Shown piece by piece: positions 1-5,753 of a stretch of 8,175 nucleotides of DNA. The notes under the pieces were generated by a model. It saw only the letters and a list, made by a program, of their open reading frames with translations. It made no database searches and was not told the origin of the DNA. The stretch lies in NCBI GenBank assembly GCA_963624975.1, contig CAVFRF010000082.1:1-8175 (forward strand). Reading direction: 5' to 3'. The translations under genes were made by a program, and so were the position numbers. The stretch comes from CAVLCC01 sp963624975. GTDB taxonomy: Bacteria; Actinomycetota; Coriobacteriia; Coriobacteriales; CADBOM01. Position 1 is the first letter of the stretch. Every line of letters starts with the position of its first letter.

Positions 1-63
1 TTCGGCCAAAAGTCGCCGTTCGGACACACCCCACGTCGGCACCTGGCGAGTCTTCTTCGGCAT
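1..63 (-). CDS. possible 5' end of an unidentified leftward ORF (partial)
   Basis: An ATG at 63 (minus strand) opens 21 sense codons that run off the left edge. The peptide begins MPKKTRQVPTWGVSERR. The WGVSERR stretch resembles the recognition part of small helix-turn-helix proteins, but 21 residues are too few to assign a family. No Shine-Dalgarno lies upstream: the ATG sits three bases after the T-run of the metF terminator. The frame upstream has no other ATG or GTG before a TAG at 109-111. It may be a real gene read with an unusual start, a remnant, or chance. I do not recognise it. Confidence 0.3.
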   Translation of the reverse strand, partial: MPKKTRQVPTWGVSERRLLAE

Positions 64-106
64 AACAAAAAGCGGACGGAGTCGATATTGCTCGACTCCG
101 CCCGCT
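64..106 (-). terminator. intrinsic terminator of metF
   Basis: On the minus strand a GC-rich arm (about 91-106) pairs with a second arm (71-85) through GGAGTCGA/TCGACTCC, with a short AT-rich loop. A run of five T follows (67-71). It lies 24 nt beyond the metF stop codon, the expected place for rho-independent termination of metF. Confidence 0.85.
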
Positions 107-129
107 GGCTAATCGTTGGTGCTAGATGC

Positions 130-1056
130 CTAGATCAGCGTCTTCATGCCCGATTCTTTGATGATTCTCGACACGGCCTCCGACTTGTTGAGCGCGTAGA
201 GGTGGATGCCGTCGACTCCCATGGCGCGGTACTGGTCGATCTGGTTGATCGTGTACTCGATGCCGGCTTCCATGAAGTCGTGCTTCTTCTGCTCGAGGAA
301 GCTGTCGAACGGGTCCTTGTCGAACGGGTTGGGGAAGATCCAGTACTTCGAGATGAGCCTCGAAAGCTCGTGCGGCATCACGCAGCCGTTGTGCGAGAGC
401 GCCATGTTGATGGTGGCCGCGATGTCGAGCACGGGCATGATGCCCACGTCCACCGGCATGGTGATGCCCGCCATCCTGATGGCGTCGAGCCAGTACTCGA
501 ACTGCTCCATGTCCCAGCAGAGCTGCGTCATGATGTAGTCGGCGCCGTTGTCCTGCTTCATCTTGAGCACCGCGATGTCGGCTTCGAGGCTCCTGCACGA
601 GATGTGGCCCTCGGGCGAGCCGGCCACCGCGATCTCGAACTTGTCGCCATAGGTGTCGCGGATGAACTTCACGAGGTCGGTGGCGTAGTCGAAGTCGCCG
701 CAGGTGCTGGTTTCGCCCAGCGGGAAGTCGCCGCGCAGCGCCAGCACGTGTTCGACTCCCATGTCGAGGTACTCGTCGAGCTGCTGCTTCATGCCCTCGC
801 GGGTGTTCTTGATGAGGGTGAAGTGCGTGACGGGCACGGTGCCTGCGTCCTGGATCATCTTGCACACCTCGCGGTTGGCGCCCACGTTGCCGCCGCCCGC
901 ACCGTAGGTGCAGGAAATGTAGTCGGGTTCGAACTTGCAAAGCTCTGCGAGCGTGCCGGGCAGATCCTGCATGCCCTGCTCGGTCTTGGGCGGGAACACC
1001 TCGAACGAAAGCGCCTGCCTCTGCTGCATGATTTCGGAAAGCTTGACCTTGACCAT
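130..1056 (-). CDS. metF: 5,10-methylenetetrahydrofolate reductase (MetF)
   Basis: Encodes a 308-residue flavoprotein that reduces 5,10-methylene-THF to 5-methyl-THF in the cytoplasm, supplying methyl groups for methionine synthesis and, in anaerobes, linking to other C1 routes. Family signatures are clear. SFEVFPPKTEQG at 17-28 carries the catalytic Glu (E19, E. coli E28). SCTYGAGGG at about 48-56 and ALRGDFP at 106-112 follow, with D110 matching E. coli D120. Q178 lies in MTQLCWD, where most members have TQFFFD. GIMPVL (205-210) and GIHLYALNK near the C-terminus complete the barrel. Length is normal for a bacterial MetF without a regulatory domain. The start at 1056 is chosen because AAAAAGGAGG (1061-1070) sits just upstream; the frame stays open to 1203, but that extension is not family-like. 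No MetV partner is adjacent. A terminator follows. Confidence 0.95.
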   Translation of the reverse strand: MVKVKLSEIMQQRQALSFEVFPPKTEQGMQDLPGTLAELCKFEPDYISCTYGAGGGNVGANREVCKMIQDAGTVPVTHFTLIKNTREGMKQQLDEYLDMGVEHVLALRGDFPLGETSTCGDFDYATDLVKFIRDTYGDKFEIAVAGSPEGHISCRSLEADIAVLKMKQDNGADYIMTQLCWDMEQFEYWLDAIRMAGITMPVDVGIMPVLDIAATINMALSHNGCVMPHELSRLISKYWIFPNPFDKDPFDSFLEQKKHDFMEAGIEYTINQIDQYRAMGVDGIHLYALNKSEAVSRIIKESGMKTLI

Positions 1057-1135
1057 GATGCCTCCTTTTTCGAAAAACGGTGCGATATGCGCCTGTCGCG
1101 TTTCGCATCTTCTGCTAATGTTACCGGCTGCGCGA

Positions 1136-1276
1136 GTGCCGGGGGAGTTCGCGTTCTCCAAACGCCGCCAAGCCTTCGCGGAAGTTCCCCGGAAGTTCCG
1201 CAAATACTACCCCAAGTGGAAGCTCGACGCGGTAAACCGCCTGAAGGACGTGCAAATCGCGGCGATACTGGCGTAG
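1136..1276 (+). pseudogene. coding-like fragment, possible gene remnant or small protein
   Basis: In the 248-bp gap between metF and the PQ-loop gene, the plus strand reads in one frame from a GTG at 1136 to TAG at 1274-1276, 46 residues. From about 1145 nearly all codons end in G or C, as in real genes here. The peptide has the natural-looking, basic and aromatic stretch FRKYYPKWKLDAVNRL followed by KDVQIAAILA. No Shine-Dalgarno precedes the GTG, and upstream in the same frame the translation loses protein character. It may be the 3' end of a decayed gene or a small protein. I cannot name a family. Confidence 0.3.
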
Positions 1277-1304
1277 GGTTGCAATCTGCGCGGAAGGGGT
1301 GGGG

Positions 1305-1595
1305 CTACATCTCCGAGAGCATGCCCTTCATGCGGTCCAGCCTGAGGTTGCGGTAGTAGATCGCCCAGTTGAAGGCCAGGCACACCAAGTTGATGAAGTA
1401 CACGGCCAGCACCCAGTTCACCTGGCCCGAGCAGAACTTGGCCACTATGCCGAAGACGTAGCCGATCGTGATGAGCATCAGGAACTGCCAGCTCGTGCCC
1501 GCCGCGGTTCGGGCCTGGTAGCTCTTCATGGCGTTGATGGGCCACGAGAGGCCGAAGCAGATCAGCATTCCCGCTTCCAATATCTGGGCAATCAT
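1305..1595 (-). CDS. small three-helix PQ-loop / SemiSWEET-like membrane protein
   Basis: Encodes 96 residues with three hydrophobic segments at about 5-22, 36-55 and 61-81, the triple-helix layout and size of bacterial PQ-loop/SemiSWEET half-transporters, which dimerise to move small solutes. Helix 1 contains GLSWPINAMKSYQARTAAGTS: a proline in a WP pair where SemiSWEETs have PQ, followed by a polar loop. Helix 2 has IGYVFGI. The C-terminus is basic and cytoplasmic-looking (YYRNLRLDRMK). The start at 1595 is chosen because it precedes the first hydrophobic segment and has a weak AAGAAG upstream; a longer frame to 1658 adds a polar stretch unlike the family. The gene diverges from a MarR regulator, suggesting it could be that regulator's target. 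The substrate is unknown. No clear terminator follows, so transcription may run into metF. Confidence 0.75.
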   Translation of the reverse strand: MIAQILEAGMLICFGLSWPINAMKSYQARTAAGTSWQFLMLITIGYVFGIVAKFCSGQVNWVLAVYFINLVCLAFNWAIYYRNLRLDRMKGMLSEM

Positions 1596-1630
1596 GAGAT
1601 CACTTCTTTTCGCAAAATCGGTGCCGTTGT

Positions 1631-1663
1631 TTGCGCGTGCTTGCATCGTGTTGCGCAATTTGC
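1631..1663. repeat. TTGC repeats at 9-10 bp spacing in the divergent control region
   Basis: TTGC occurs at 1631, 1641, 1651 and 1660, about one helical turn apart, with one copy inside the palindrome TTGCGCAA (1651-1658). Such phasing can place several protein contacts on one face of the helix. It lies between the divergent PQ-loop and MarR genes. Chance occurrence in GC-rich DNA is possible. Confidence 0.35.
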
Positions 1664-1695
1664 CCGACGCGGCTGCACGCTTTGCCCGCGTTTAT

Positions 1696-1709
1696 GATAG
1701 TATGCTATC
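1696..1709. promoter_or_regulatory. candidate MarR operator overlapping a -10 region
   Basis: GATAGTATGCTATC is a 14-bp near-palindrome (GATAG-TATG-CTATC, 12 of 14 positions symmetric), AT-rich within GC-rich surroundings. It overlaps an extended -10 candidate for the rightward gene (TG at 1695-1696, TAGTAT at 1698-1703). MarR proteins typically bind AT-rich palindromes of about this size at their own promoters. No convincing -35 was found, so the exact promoter is uncertain. Confidence 0.5.
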
Positions 1710-1801
1710 GAATTTGGATGCCTTCATTTTTCGAAGCGGCATCCTGCATGTTTGAGCGGCGCTTCCCAGGACGCGCCGACGCGCAAGGCTCCGAGGCGAC
1801 C

Positions 1802-2374
1802 ATGAAGCTCGAAAACAGCAACAACGACGACGCAACTCTTCTCGATGGCGACGGCTCCGCCGTTGTGGATGCCATCGCCCGCAGCCACTCCTGCATGTTT
1901 CTGCTCAAGGTCCTGGGCGATGCCGTGCGGCGCGAGGGCGACAACTCCATGAAGGCCGTCGGCCTCACCCACTCGCAGATGGGCGTGATCGTGTGCCTCG
2001 AAAATCACGAGGGCGGGGAGTGCTCGTTCAAGGAGGTCCAGCGCTTCCTGCGGGTTTCGCAGCCCACGACAACCGGGCTGATCTCGCGCTTGGAGCAGAA
2101 GGGCTTCGTGACCACGCTCTCGAGCGCCACCGACCAACGGGCCAAGAACGTCAAGCTCACCCCCAAGGGATGGGAGGCGGCCGGGGCCGGCAAGCGCAGG
2201 TTCGACGAGAGCCAGGACAAGATGGAAGCCGGCATCGACGACGAGGAGATGCTCGAGGTCAAACGCTGCCTGGTGCTCATGATCGCCAACCTGTCGGACG
2301 ACCACGATGACATCGAGGCGGCCATCGTGCGCGAGGAGCGCATGTGCGAGTGCCCGTCGGACTCGAGGGCCTAG
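1802..2374 (+). CDS. MarR-family winged helix-turn-helix transcriptional regulator
   Basis: Encodes a 190-residue DNA-binding regulator. Dimerising helices occupy about 22-50 and 140-175. The winged helix spans about 52-123: GLTHSQMGVIVCLENHEGG, then the recognition helix in VSQPTTTGLISRLEQKGF (85-102), then the wing with the MarR hallmark DQRAKNVKLTPKG (111-123). It is somewhat longer than the usual 140-160 residues because of an acidic N-terminal leader (about 20 residues) and a C-terminal tail containing CEC. The ATG at 1802 is chosen for its modest GAGG 8 nt upstream; an in-frame ATG at 1748 has no ribosome site. It is divergent from the PQ-loop membrane gene, and a near-palindrome in the shared region suggests autoregulation and control of that neighbour. 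The ligand cannot be told from sequence. Confidence 0.9.
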   Translation: MKLENSNNDDATLLDGDGSAVVDAIARSHSCMFLLKVLGDAVRREGDNSMKAVGLTHSQMGVIVCLENHEGGECSFKEVQRFLRVSQPTTTGLISRLEQKGFVTTLSSATDQRAKNVKLTPKGWEAAGAGKRRFDESQDKMEAGIDDEEMLEVKRCLVLMIANLSDDHDDIEAAIVREERMCECPSDSRA

Positions 2375-2375
2375 C

Positions 2376-2401
2376 GCACGAGGCGCAAGCCGCGCCCGTG
2401 C
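2376..2401 (+). terminator. hairpin just after the MarR gene, weak terminator candidate
   Basis: GCACG-a-GGCGC pairs with GCGCC-CGTGC across a 5-nt loop, giving a 10-bp stem with one bulged A, starting 2 nt after the stop codon. There is no T-run behind it, so it could be a pause or factor-assisted terminator, or an mRNA 3'-end stabiliser. Confidence 0.4.
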
Positions 2402-2512
2402 CCGCGACGGCCGCCAGCGTTCCGCCAGTGCCGCGTGCCGGGCCGCCAGAACCCTGCCCGCACTCCGCGACCGCCGAAAACGGATAGCTTCAACTCAAAA
2501 TTGCGTTCGTTT

Positions 2513-2541
2513 TTATCAATCCCCAACATTGACCCTATAAT
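2513..2541 (+). promoter_or_regulatory. promoter of the glutamate-synthase-like gene, with an inverted repeat in the spacer
   Basis: A perfect -10 TATAAT (2536-2541) lies 17 bp after TTATCA (2513-2518, four of six matches to TTGACA), in a locally AT-rich island. Transcription should begin near 2548, giving a leader of about 225 nt. Between the hexamers, TCAAT (2516-2520) and ATTGA (2528-2532) form an inverted repeat with a 7-bp gap, a possible operator. Confidence 0.7.
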
Positions 2542-2547
2542 CGTGTA

Positions 2548-2772
2548 AGGCTTTTCAGCACGGGCGCGAAAAGGCAGCTCGCTTGGCGGACGCAAAGCCG
2601 CCAACCCGCGTAGCTGCAGGCGAGCCTTCTTCTCACGTTCGCGATGTCTCAGCCCCAAATACGCCGATGCGCACAGCGCCGCAGCTAGACGCGGTGCTGC
2701 GCCGGATGCGAAGCGCCTCGGCAATCGAACGTCTCTTCATTAGGAAAGAGAGACATAAGAGAGGAGTTCTTG
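2548..2772 (+). promoter_or_regulatory. long structured 5' leader (possible cis-regulatory RNA)
   Basis: The leader can form at least four hairpins by eye. (1) CTTTTC (2551-2556) pairs with GAAAAG (2568-2573). (2) A very stable long hairpin spans 2574-2617: GCAGCTCGC pairs with GCG-t-AGCTGC, then TTGGCGG (2584-2590) pairs with CCGCCAA (2598-2604) around the loop ACGCAAA plus one G. (3) A 12-bp stem joins 2669-2682 to 2691-2702. (4) GTCTCT (2731-2736) pairs with AGAGAC (2749-2754), ending just before the GAGGAG ribosome site at 2761-2766. TCTCTT (2732-2737) could instead pair with AAGAGA (2757-2762) at the edge of that site. No known riboswitch class could be assigned. No credible gene lies in this stretch. 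Confidence 0.5.
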
Positions 2773-4362
2773 ATGAATCTGCAACGCCCCAACTCCAACG
2801 AGGCCACGGGTACCGTCAACAGGTCCCGTAGCGTGGTGCCCTGCTCTGGCCTGTGCACGCGCTGCGTGGACGACTGCAAGGGCAACTGCGAGGTGTTCAA
2901 GTCGTCGTTCCGCGGACGCGAGGTCATCTACCCCGGCCCCTTCGGCCATGTGACCGCCGGCGGCGACAAGGACTACCCGGTCGACTATTCGCACCTCAAC
3001 ATCTGCGGCTACGCGCACGGCCTCAACGGACTGCCCGAGGGCGTCGAGGCGGGTCCCGACACCGCTACCTTCCCCACCGTTAACACCGAGACCGAGTTTG
3101 GCTACGAGAACAAGGTCAAGATGAAGATGCCGGTGTTCACCGGTGCCCTGGGCTCCACCGAGGTTGCCCGCGCCAACTGGGAGCACTTCGCGGTGGGCGC
3201 CGCCATCAGCGGCATCAGCCTCGTGTGCGGCGAGAACGTGTGCGGCATCGACCCCGGCCTGGAGCGCAACTCCGAGGGCAAGGTCATCAACGCCCCCGAC
3301 ATGAAGAGGCGCGTCGAGCTGTACCGCAGGTATCACCAGGGCTACGGCGACATCCTCGTGCAGATGAACGTGGAGGACACCCGTCTGGGCGTGGCCGACT
3401 ACGTGATCGGCGAGCTGGGCGTCGAGACCGTCGAGCTTAAGTGGGGCCAGGGCGCCAAGTGCATCGGCGGCGAGATCAAGGTCAACAGCCTCGAGCGTGC
3501 CCTCGAGCTGCAGAAGCGCGGCTACATCGTGACCCCCGACCCCTCCAACCCTGCGATCCAGGAGTCGTTCAAGCAGGGCGCCATCAAGCAGTTCGAGCGC
3601 CACAGCCGCCTGGGCTTCGTGGACGAGGAGGACTTCCACAACTCCGTGGAGTACCTGCGCAAGCTGGGCGCCAAGCGCGTGACCCTCAAGACCGGCGCAT
3701 ACCCCATGAACGAGCTGGCCAAGGCCCTCAAGTGGGCTAGCAACGAGCACATCGACCTCGTGACCGTGGACGGCGCCCCCGGCGGCACCGGCATGAGCCC
3801 CTGGCGCATGATGGAGGAGTGGGGCGTGCCCACCATCTACCTGCAGTCGATGACCTACGAGCTGGCCAAGATGCTGGACGACATGGGCGCATACGTGCCC
3901 GACCTGGCCATCGCCGGCGGCTTCTCCGACGAGGGCGGCGTGTACAAGGGACTGGCTCTGGGCGCACCGTACTTCAAGGCAGTGTGCATGGGCCGCGCGA
4001 TGATGATCCCCGGCTTCGTGGGCAAGAACATCGAGAAGTGGATCGCCGAGGGCGAGCTGCCCAAGAGCGTGGCCGCATACGGCAGCACCAAGGAAGAGAT
4101 CTTCGTGTGCTACGAGACCCTGCGCGACGAGTTCGGCAAGGACGTCGAGGACTTCCCGCTGGGCGCCATCGGCATCTACAGCTACGTGGACAGGCTCAAG
4201 GTCGGACTGCAGCAGATCATGGCCGGCTCGCGTTGCATGAGCCTGCCCGCCATCACCCGCAACGAGCTGATGTCACTCACGCACGAGTGCGAAGAGATCA
4301 CCGGCATCCCCTACGTGATGGACGCATATCGCGAGGAGGCCATGCAGATCATCAAGGGCTAG
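2773..4362 (+). CDS. FMN-binding glutamate synthase family protein (GltB central-domain homologue)
   Basis: Encodes 529 residues of the glutamate synthase FMN-barrel family, the domain that in GOGAT reduces 2-oxoglutarate plus ammonia to glutamate. Core motifs are KWGQGAKCIGGEI at about 223-235, TVDGAPGGTGMSP at 331-343 (GltB has YDGGTGASP) and AGGFSDEGGVYKGLALGA at 381-398 for the FMN phosphate. It has no amidotransferase domain and no GXGXG domain. I see no C-x5-C-x4-C 3Fe-4S motif as in classical GltB; instead there is an N-terminal cluster at C24, C28, C31, C35 and C39, possibly binding Fe-S or metal. It would need ammonia and an electron donor supplied by other proteins, so the true substrate is uncertain. 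The ATG at 2773 is 6 nt after GAGGAG; a TTG at 2770 is too close. Codon bias is extreme, suggesting high expression. It has its own promoter, a structured leader and a terminator. Confidence 0.9.
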   Translation: MNLQRPNSNEATGTVNRSRSVVPCSGLCTRCVDDCKGNCEVFKSSFRGREVIYPGPFGHVTAGGDKDYPVDYSHLNICGYAHGLNGLPEGVEAGPDTATFPTVNTETEFGYENKVKMKMPVFTGALGSTEVARANWEHFAVGAAISGISLVCGENVCGIDPGLERNSEGKVINAPDMKRRVELYRRYHQGYGDILVQMNVEDTRLGVADYVIGELGVETVELKWGQGAKCIGGEIKVNSLERALELQKRGYIVTPDPSNPAIQESFKQGAIKQFERHSRLGFVDEEDFHNSVEYLRKLGAKRVTLKTGAYPMNELAKALKWASNEHIDLVTVDGAPGGTGMSPWRMMEEWGVPTIYLQSMTYELAKMLDDMGAYVPDLAIAGGFSDEGGVYKGLALGAPYFKAVCMGRAMMIPGFVGKNIEKWIAEGELPKSVAAYGSTKEEIFVCYETLRDEFGKDVEDFPLGAIGIYSYVDRLKVGLQQIMAGSRCMSLPAITRNELMSLTHECEEITGIPYVMDAYREEAMQIIKG

Positions 4363-4406
4363 GCTCTTGGGAGGCTGCACAGGCTGCTGCCGCATAGCGT
4401 GACCGA

Positions 4407-4440
4407 GGCCGCCGGCTCGAGCATGAGCCGGCGGCCTTTC
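4407..4440 (+). terminator. intrinsic terminator after the glutamate-synthase-like gene
   Basis: GGCCGCCGGCTC (4407-4418) and GAGCCGGCGGCC (4425-4436) form a perfect 12-bp stem with a 6-nt loop, followed by TTTCTGT. It lies about 45 nt after the stop codon and separates this gene from the glycosyltransferase. Confidence 0.9.
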
Positions 4441-4487
4441 TGTGTGCTGGTGTTGTGGAAGCCGAACATAGAGCGTGATGGCAAGGC

Positions 4488-4493
4488 TATAAT
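4488..4493 (+). promoter_or_regulatory. -10 element of the glycosyltransferase promoter
   Basis: A perfect TATAAT lies 47 nt before the chosen start codon and after the preceding terminator. No good -35 hexamer is found 16-18 bp upstream (AACATA at the expected place), so the promoter may be weak or need an activator. Confidence 0.5.
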
Positions 4494-4540
4494 TCCTCTG
4501 GAAATGATTGCAGCCCATTGAGAGAGGTGTGGCTTTCCGC

Positions 4541-5680
4541 ATGGAATCCAACGAAAACTTGACTGAGATGGCAGGTGCGGCTGCGGACTGCGTAGCATCG
4601 GCCGATTGCGGCGAGCAGCGGCCGTTCTTCAGCATCGTGATGCCCGTGTACGGGGTGGAGCGCTACCTGGCCTCGGCAATCGAGTGCCTGCTGGCGCAGA
4701 CCTTCGGCGATTGGGAGCTGGTGGTGGTCGACGATGCCTCTCCCGACGGCAGCGCCGAGATCGCACGTGGCTACGAGCAGTCCGACTCGCGCGTGAGGCT
4801 GCTGCAGCTCGAGCGCAACGGGGGAGCGTCGGCCGCCCGCAACGCCGGCATGCAGCTGGCGCGGGGCATCTACATCGGCTTTCTCGACCCCGACGACACC
4901 TACGATGCGGGCATGCTGCAGGCGGTGCGCGACTCCATCGAGCACGACCCCGCCGACATCGTGCTGTTCGGCCTCGAGGAGGCCTACTACGATGCCGACG
5001 GCGAGTTCCAATATTCCAACGAGGTGCTGCCGCGCGAGTGCGTGTGCCGCACTCCCGACGAGGTGCACGCGCAGGTGCTCGACCTCGAGGTGAGCCTGCT
5101 GCTGGGCTACACGTGGAACAAGTTCTACCTGCGCGAGCGGCTGGACGGCCTTCGCTACGAGGAGGACGTGGCGCTCATAGAGGACGCGTTCTTCAACATC
5201 GAGTTCTTCGACCGCGCGCGCAGCGCCAACCTGCTGGCCATCGCTCCCTACAAGTATGTGAAGAGGCAGGGCGACAACCTCACCAACAAGTTCGTGCCGG
5301 AGTACTTCGAGCTGCACCGCCGCCGCATCGCGATGGTGTACGACCAGCAGTGCCGCTGGGGACTGGATTCACCGGAGGTGAGGCAGACGATGGGCGCACT
5401 GTTCGGACGCTACATCTTGTCGGCGCTGGAGCGCAACTGCGATCCGCGTGCGCAGATGAGCCACGCCGAGCGAGCGACGTGGTGCCGGGAGCTGTTCGGA
5501 GACGAGCTGTTCAAGCGGCTGATCCCCGGTGCAAGAGCGCGCGACAGCAGGTCGCTCGACATTTGCCTGGGCGTGCTGAGGCGGCGTAGCACGATGCTCT
5601 GCTGCATGATGGGGCGCGCGATCCATATCGTGCGAGGCCGGGCCAACAAGGGGTACAACAAGATCAAGTCGCGCCGGTAG
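4541..5680 (+). CDS. family 2 glycosyltransferase (cell-surface polysaccharide type)
   Basis: Encodes 379 residues. The GT-A fold begins at FFSIVMPVYGVERYLASAIE (29-48). VVVDDASPDGS (61-71) carries the nucleotide-binding Asp pair at D64-D65. ERNGGASAARNAG follows at 91-103. FLDPDDTYD at 114-122 is the DXD-type metal site that binds the nucleotide-sugar. TWNKFYLRE (191-199) and EDAFFNIEFF (214-223) are typical of EpsJ/CpsJ-like enzymes and hold the likely catalytic base. The C-terminal tail (from about 345) is rich in Arg and Lys with a short hydrophobic patch, suited to membrane attachment. Such enzymes add a sugar to a lipid-linked or surface glycan; donor and acceptor are unknown. The ATG at 4541 follows AGAGAGG by 13 nt, longer than usual; a GTG at 4529 is in frame but too close to that site. 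No other glycan genes are beside it. Confidence 0.9.
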   Translation: MESNENLTEMAGAAADCVASADCGEQRPFFSIVMPVYGVERYLASAIECLLAQTFGDWELVVVDDASPDGSAEIARGYEQSDSRVRLLQLERNGGASAARNAGMQLARGIYIGFLDPDDTYDAGMLQAVRDSIEHDPADIVLFGLEEAYYDADGEFQYSNEVLPRECVCRTPDEVHAQVLDLEVSLLLGYTWNKFYLRERLDGLRYEEDVALIEDAFFNIEFFDRARSANLLAIAPYKYVKRQGDNLTNKFVPEYFELHRRRIAMVYDQQCRWGLDSPEVRQTMGALFGRYILSALERNCDPRAQMSHAERATWCRELFGDELFKRLIPGARARDSRSLDICLGVLRRRSTMLCCMMGRAIHIVRGRANKGYNKIKSRR

Positions 5681-5685
5681 GGCGC

Positions 5686-5723
5686 GGGCGCGGCGCGGTG
5701 GCGGGTCGCAGGGCGCGGCGCGG
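5686..5723 (+). repeat. 13-bp GC-rich direct repeat, 25-bp period
   Basis: GGGCGCGGCGCGG occurs at 5686-5698 and exactly again at 5711-5723, in the 73-bp spacer between the glycosyltransferase and the dehydrogenase. The spacer is almost pure G and C up to about 5730. No promoter or terminator is seen in it, so the two genes may be co-transcribed. Confidence 0.6.
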
Positions 5724-5753
5724 GCTGGCGAGACGACGGATAGGAGAGCGGGC

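Noticed and set aside
1066..1077. TTTTTCGAAAAA palindrome before metF as an operator
   Set aside because: It overlaps the ribosome-binding stretch and is a simple A/T-run palindrome; without a second copy or conservation it is not supported as a regulator site.
1057..1203. N-terminal extension of MetF to an ATG at 1203
   Set aside because: The strong AAAAAGGAGG site is just before the ATG at 1056, and the extra 49 residues do not look like MetF.
1057..1304. S-adenosylmethionine or folate riboswitch upstream of metF
   Set aside because: No conserved core of a SAM or tetrahydrofolate aptamer is recognisable on the minus strand; only a short palindrome TTTTTCGAAAAA (1066-1077) next to the ribosome site is seen.
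88..1356. Long open frame (422 codons) on the plus strand across metF
   Set aside because: It is the antisense shadow of metF in GC-rich DNA; its translation is His/Arg/Val-rich low-complexity sequence, while the minus strand encodes a full MetF.
2560..2625. c-di-GMP-I (GEMM) riboswitch, because of the string GGACGCAAAGCC
   Set aside because: The string matches the aptamer's conserved core, but here it forms the loop and arm of a simple hairpin (TTGGCGG/CCGCCAA). The upstream GGGCAAACC-type strand, the GAAA tetraloop hairpin and the downstream tetraloop-receptor hairpin are not recognisable. A covariance-model search would settle it.
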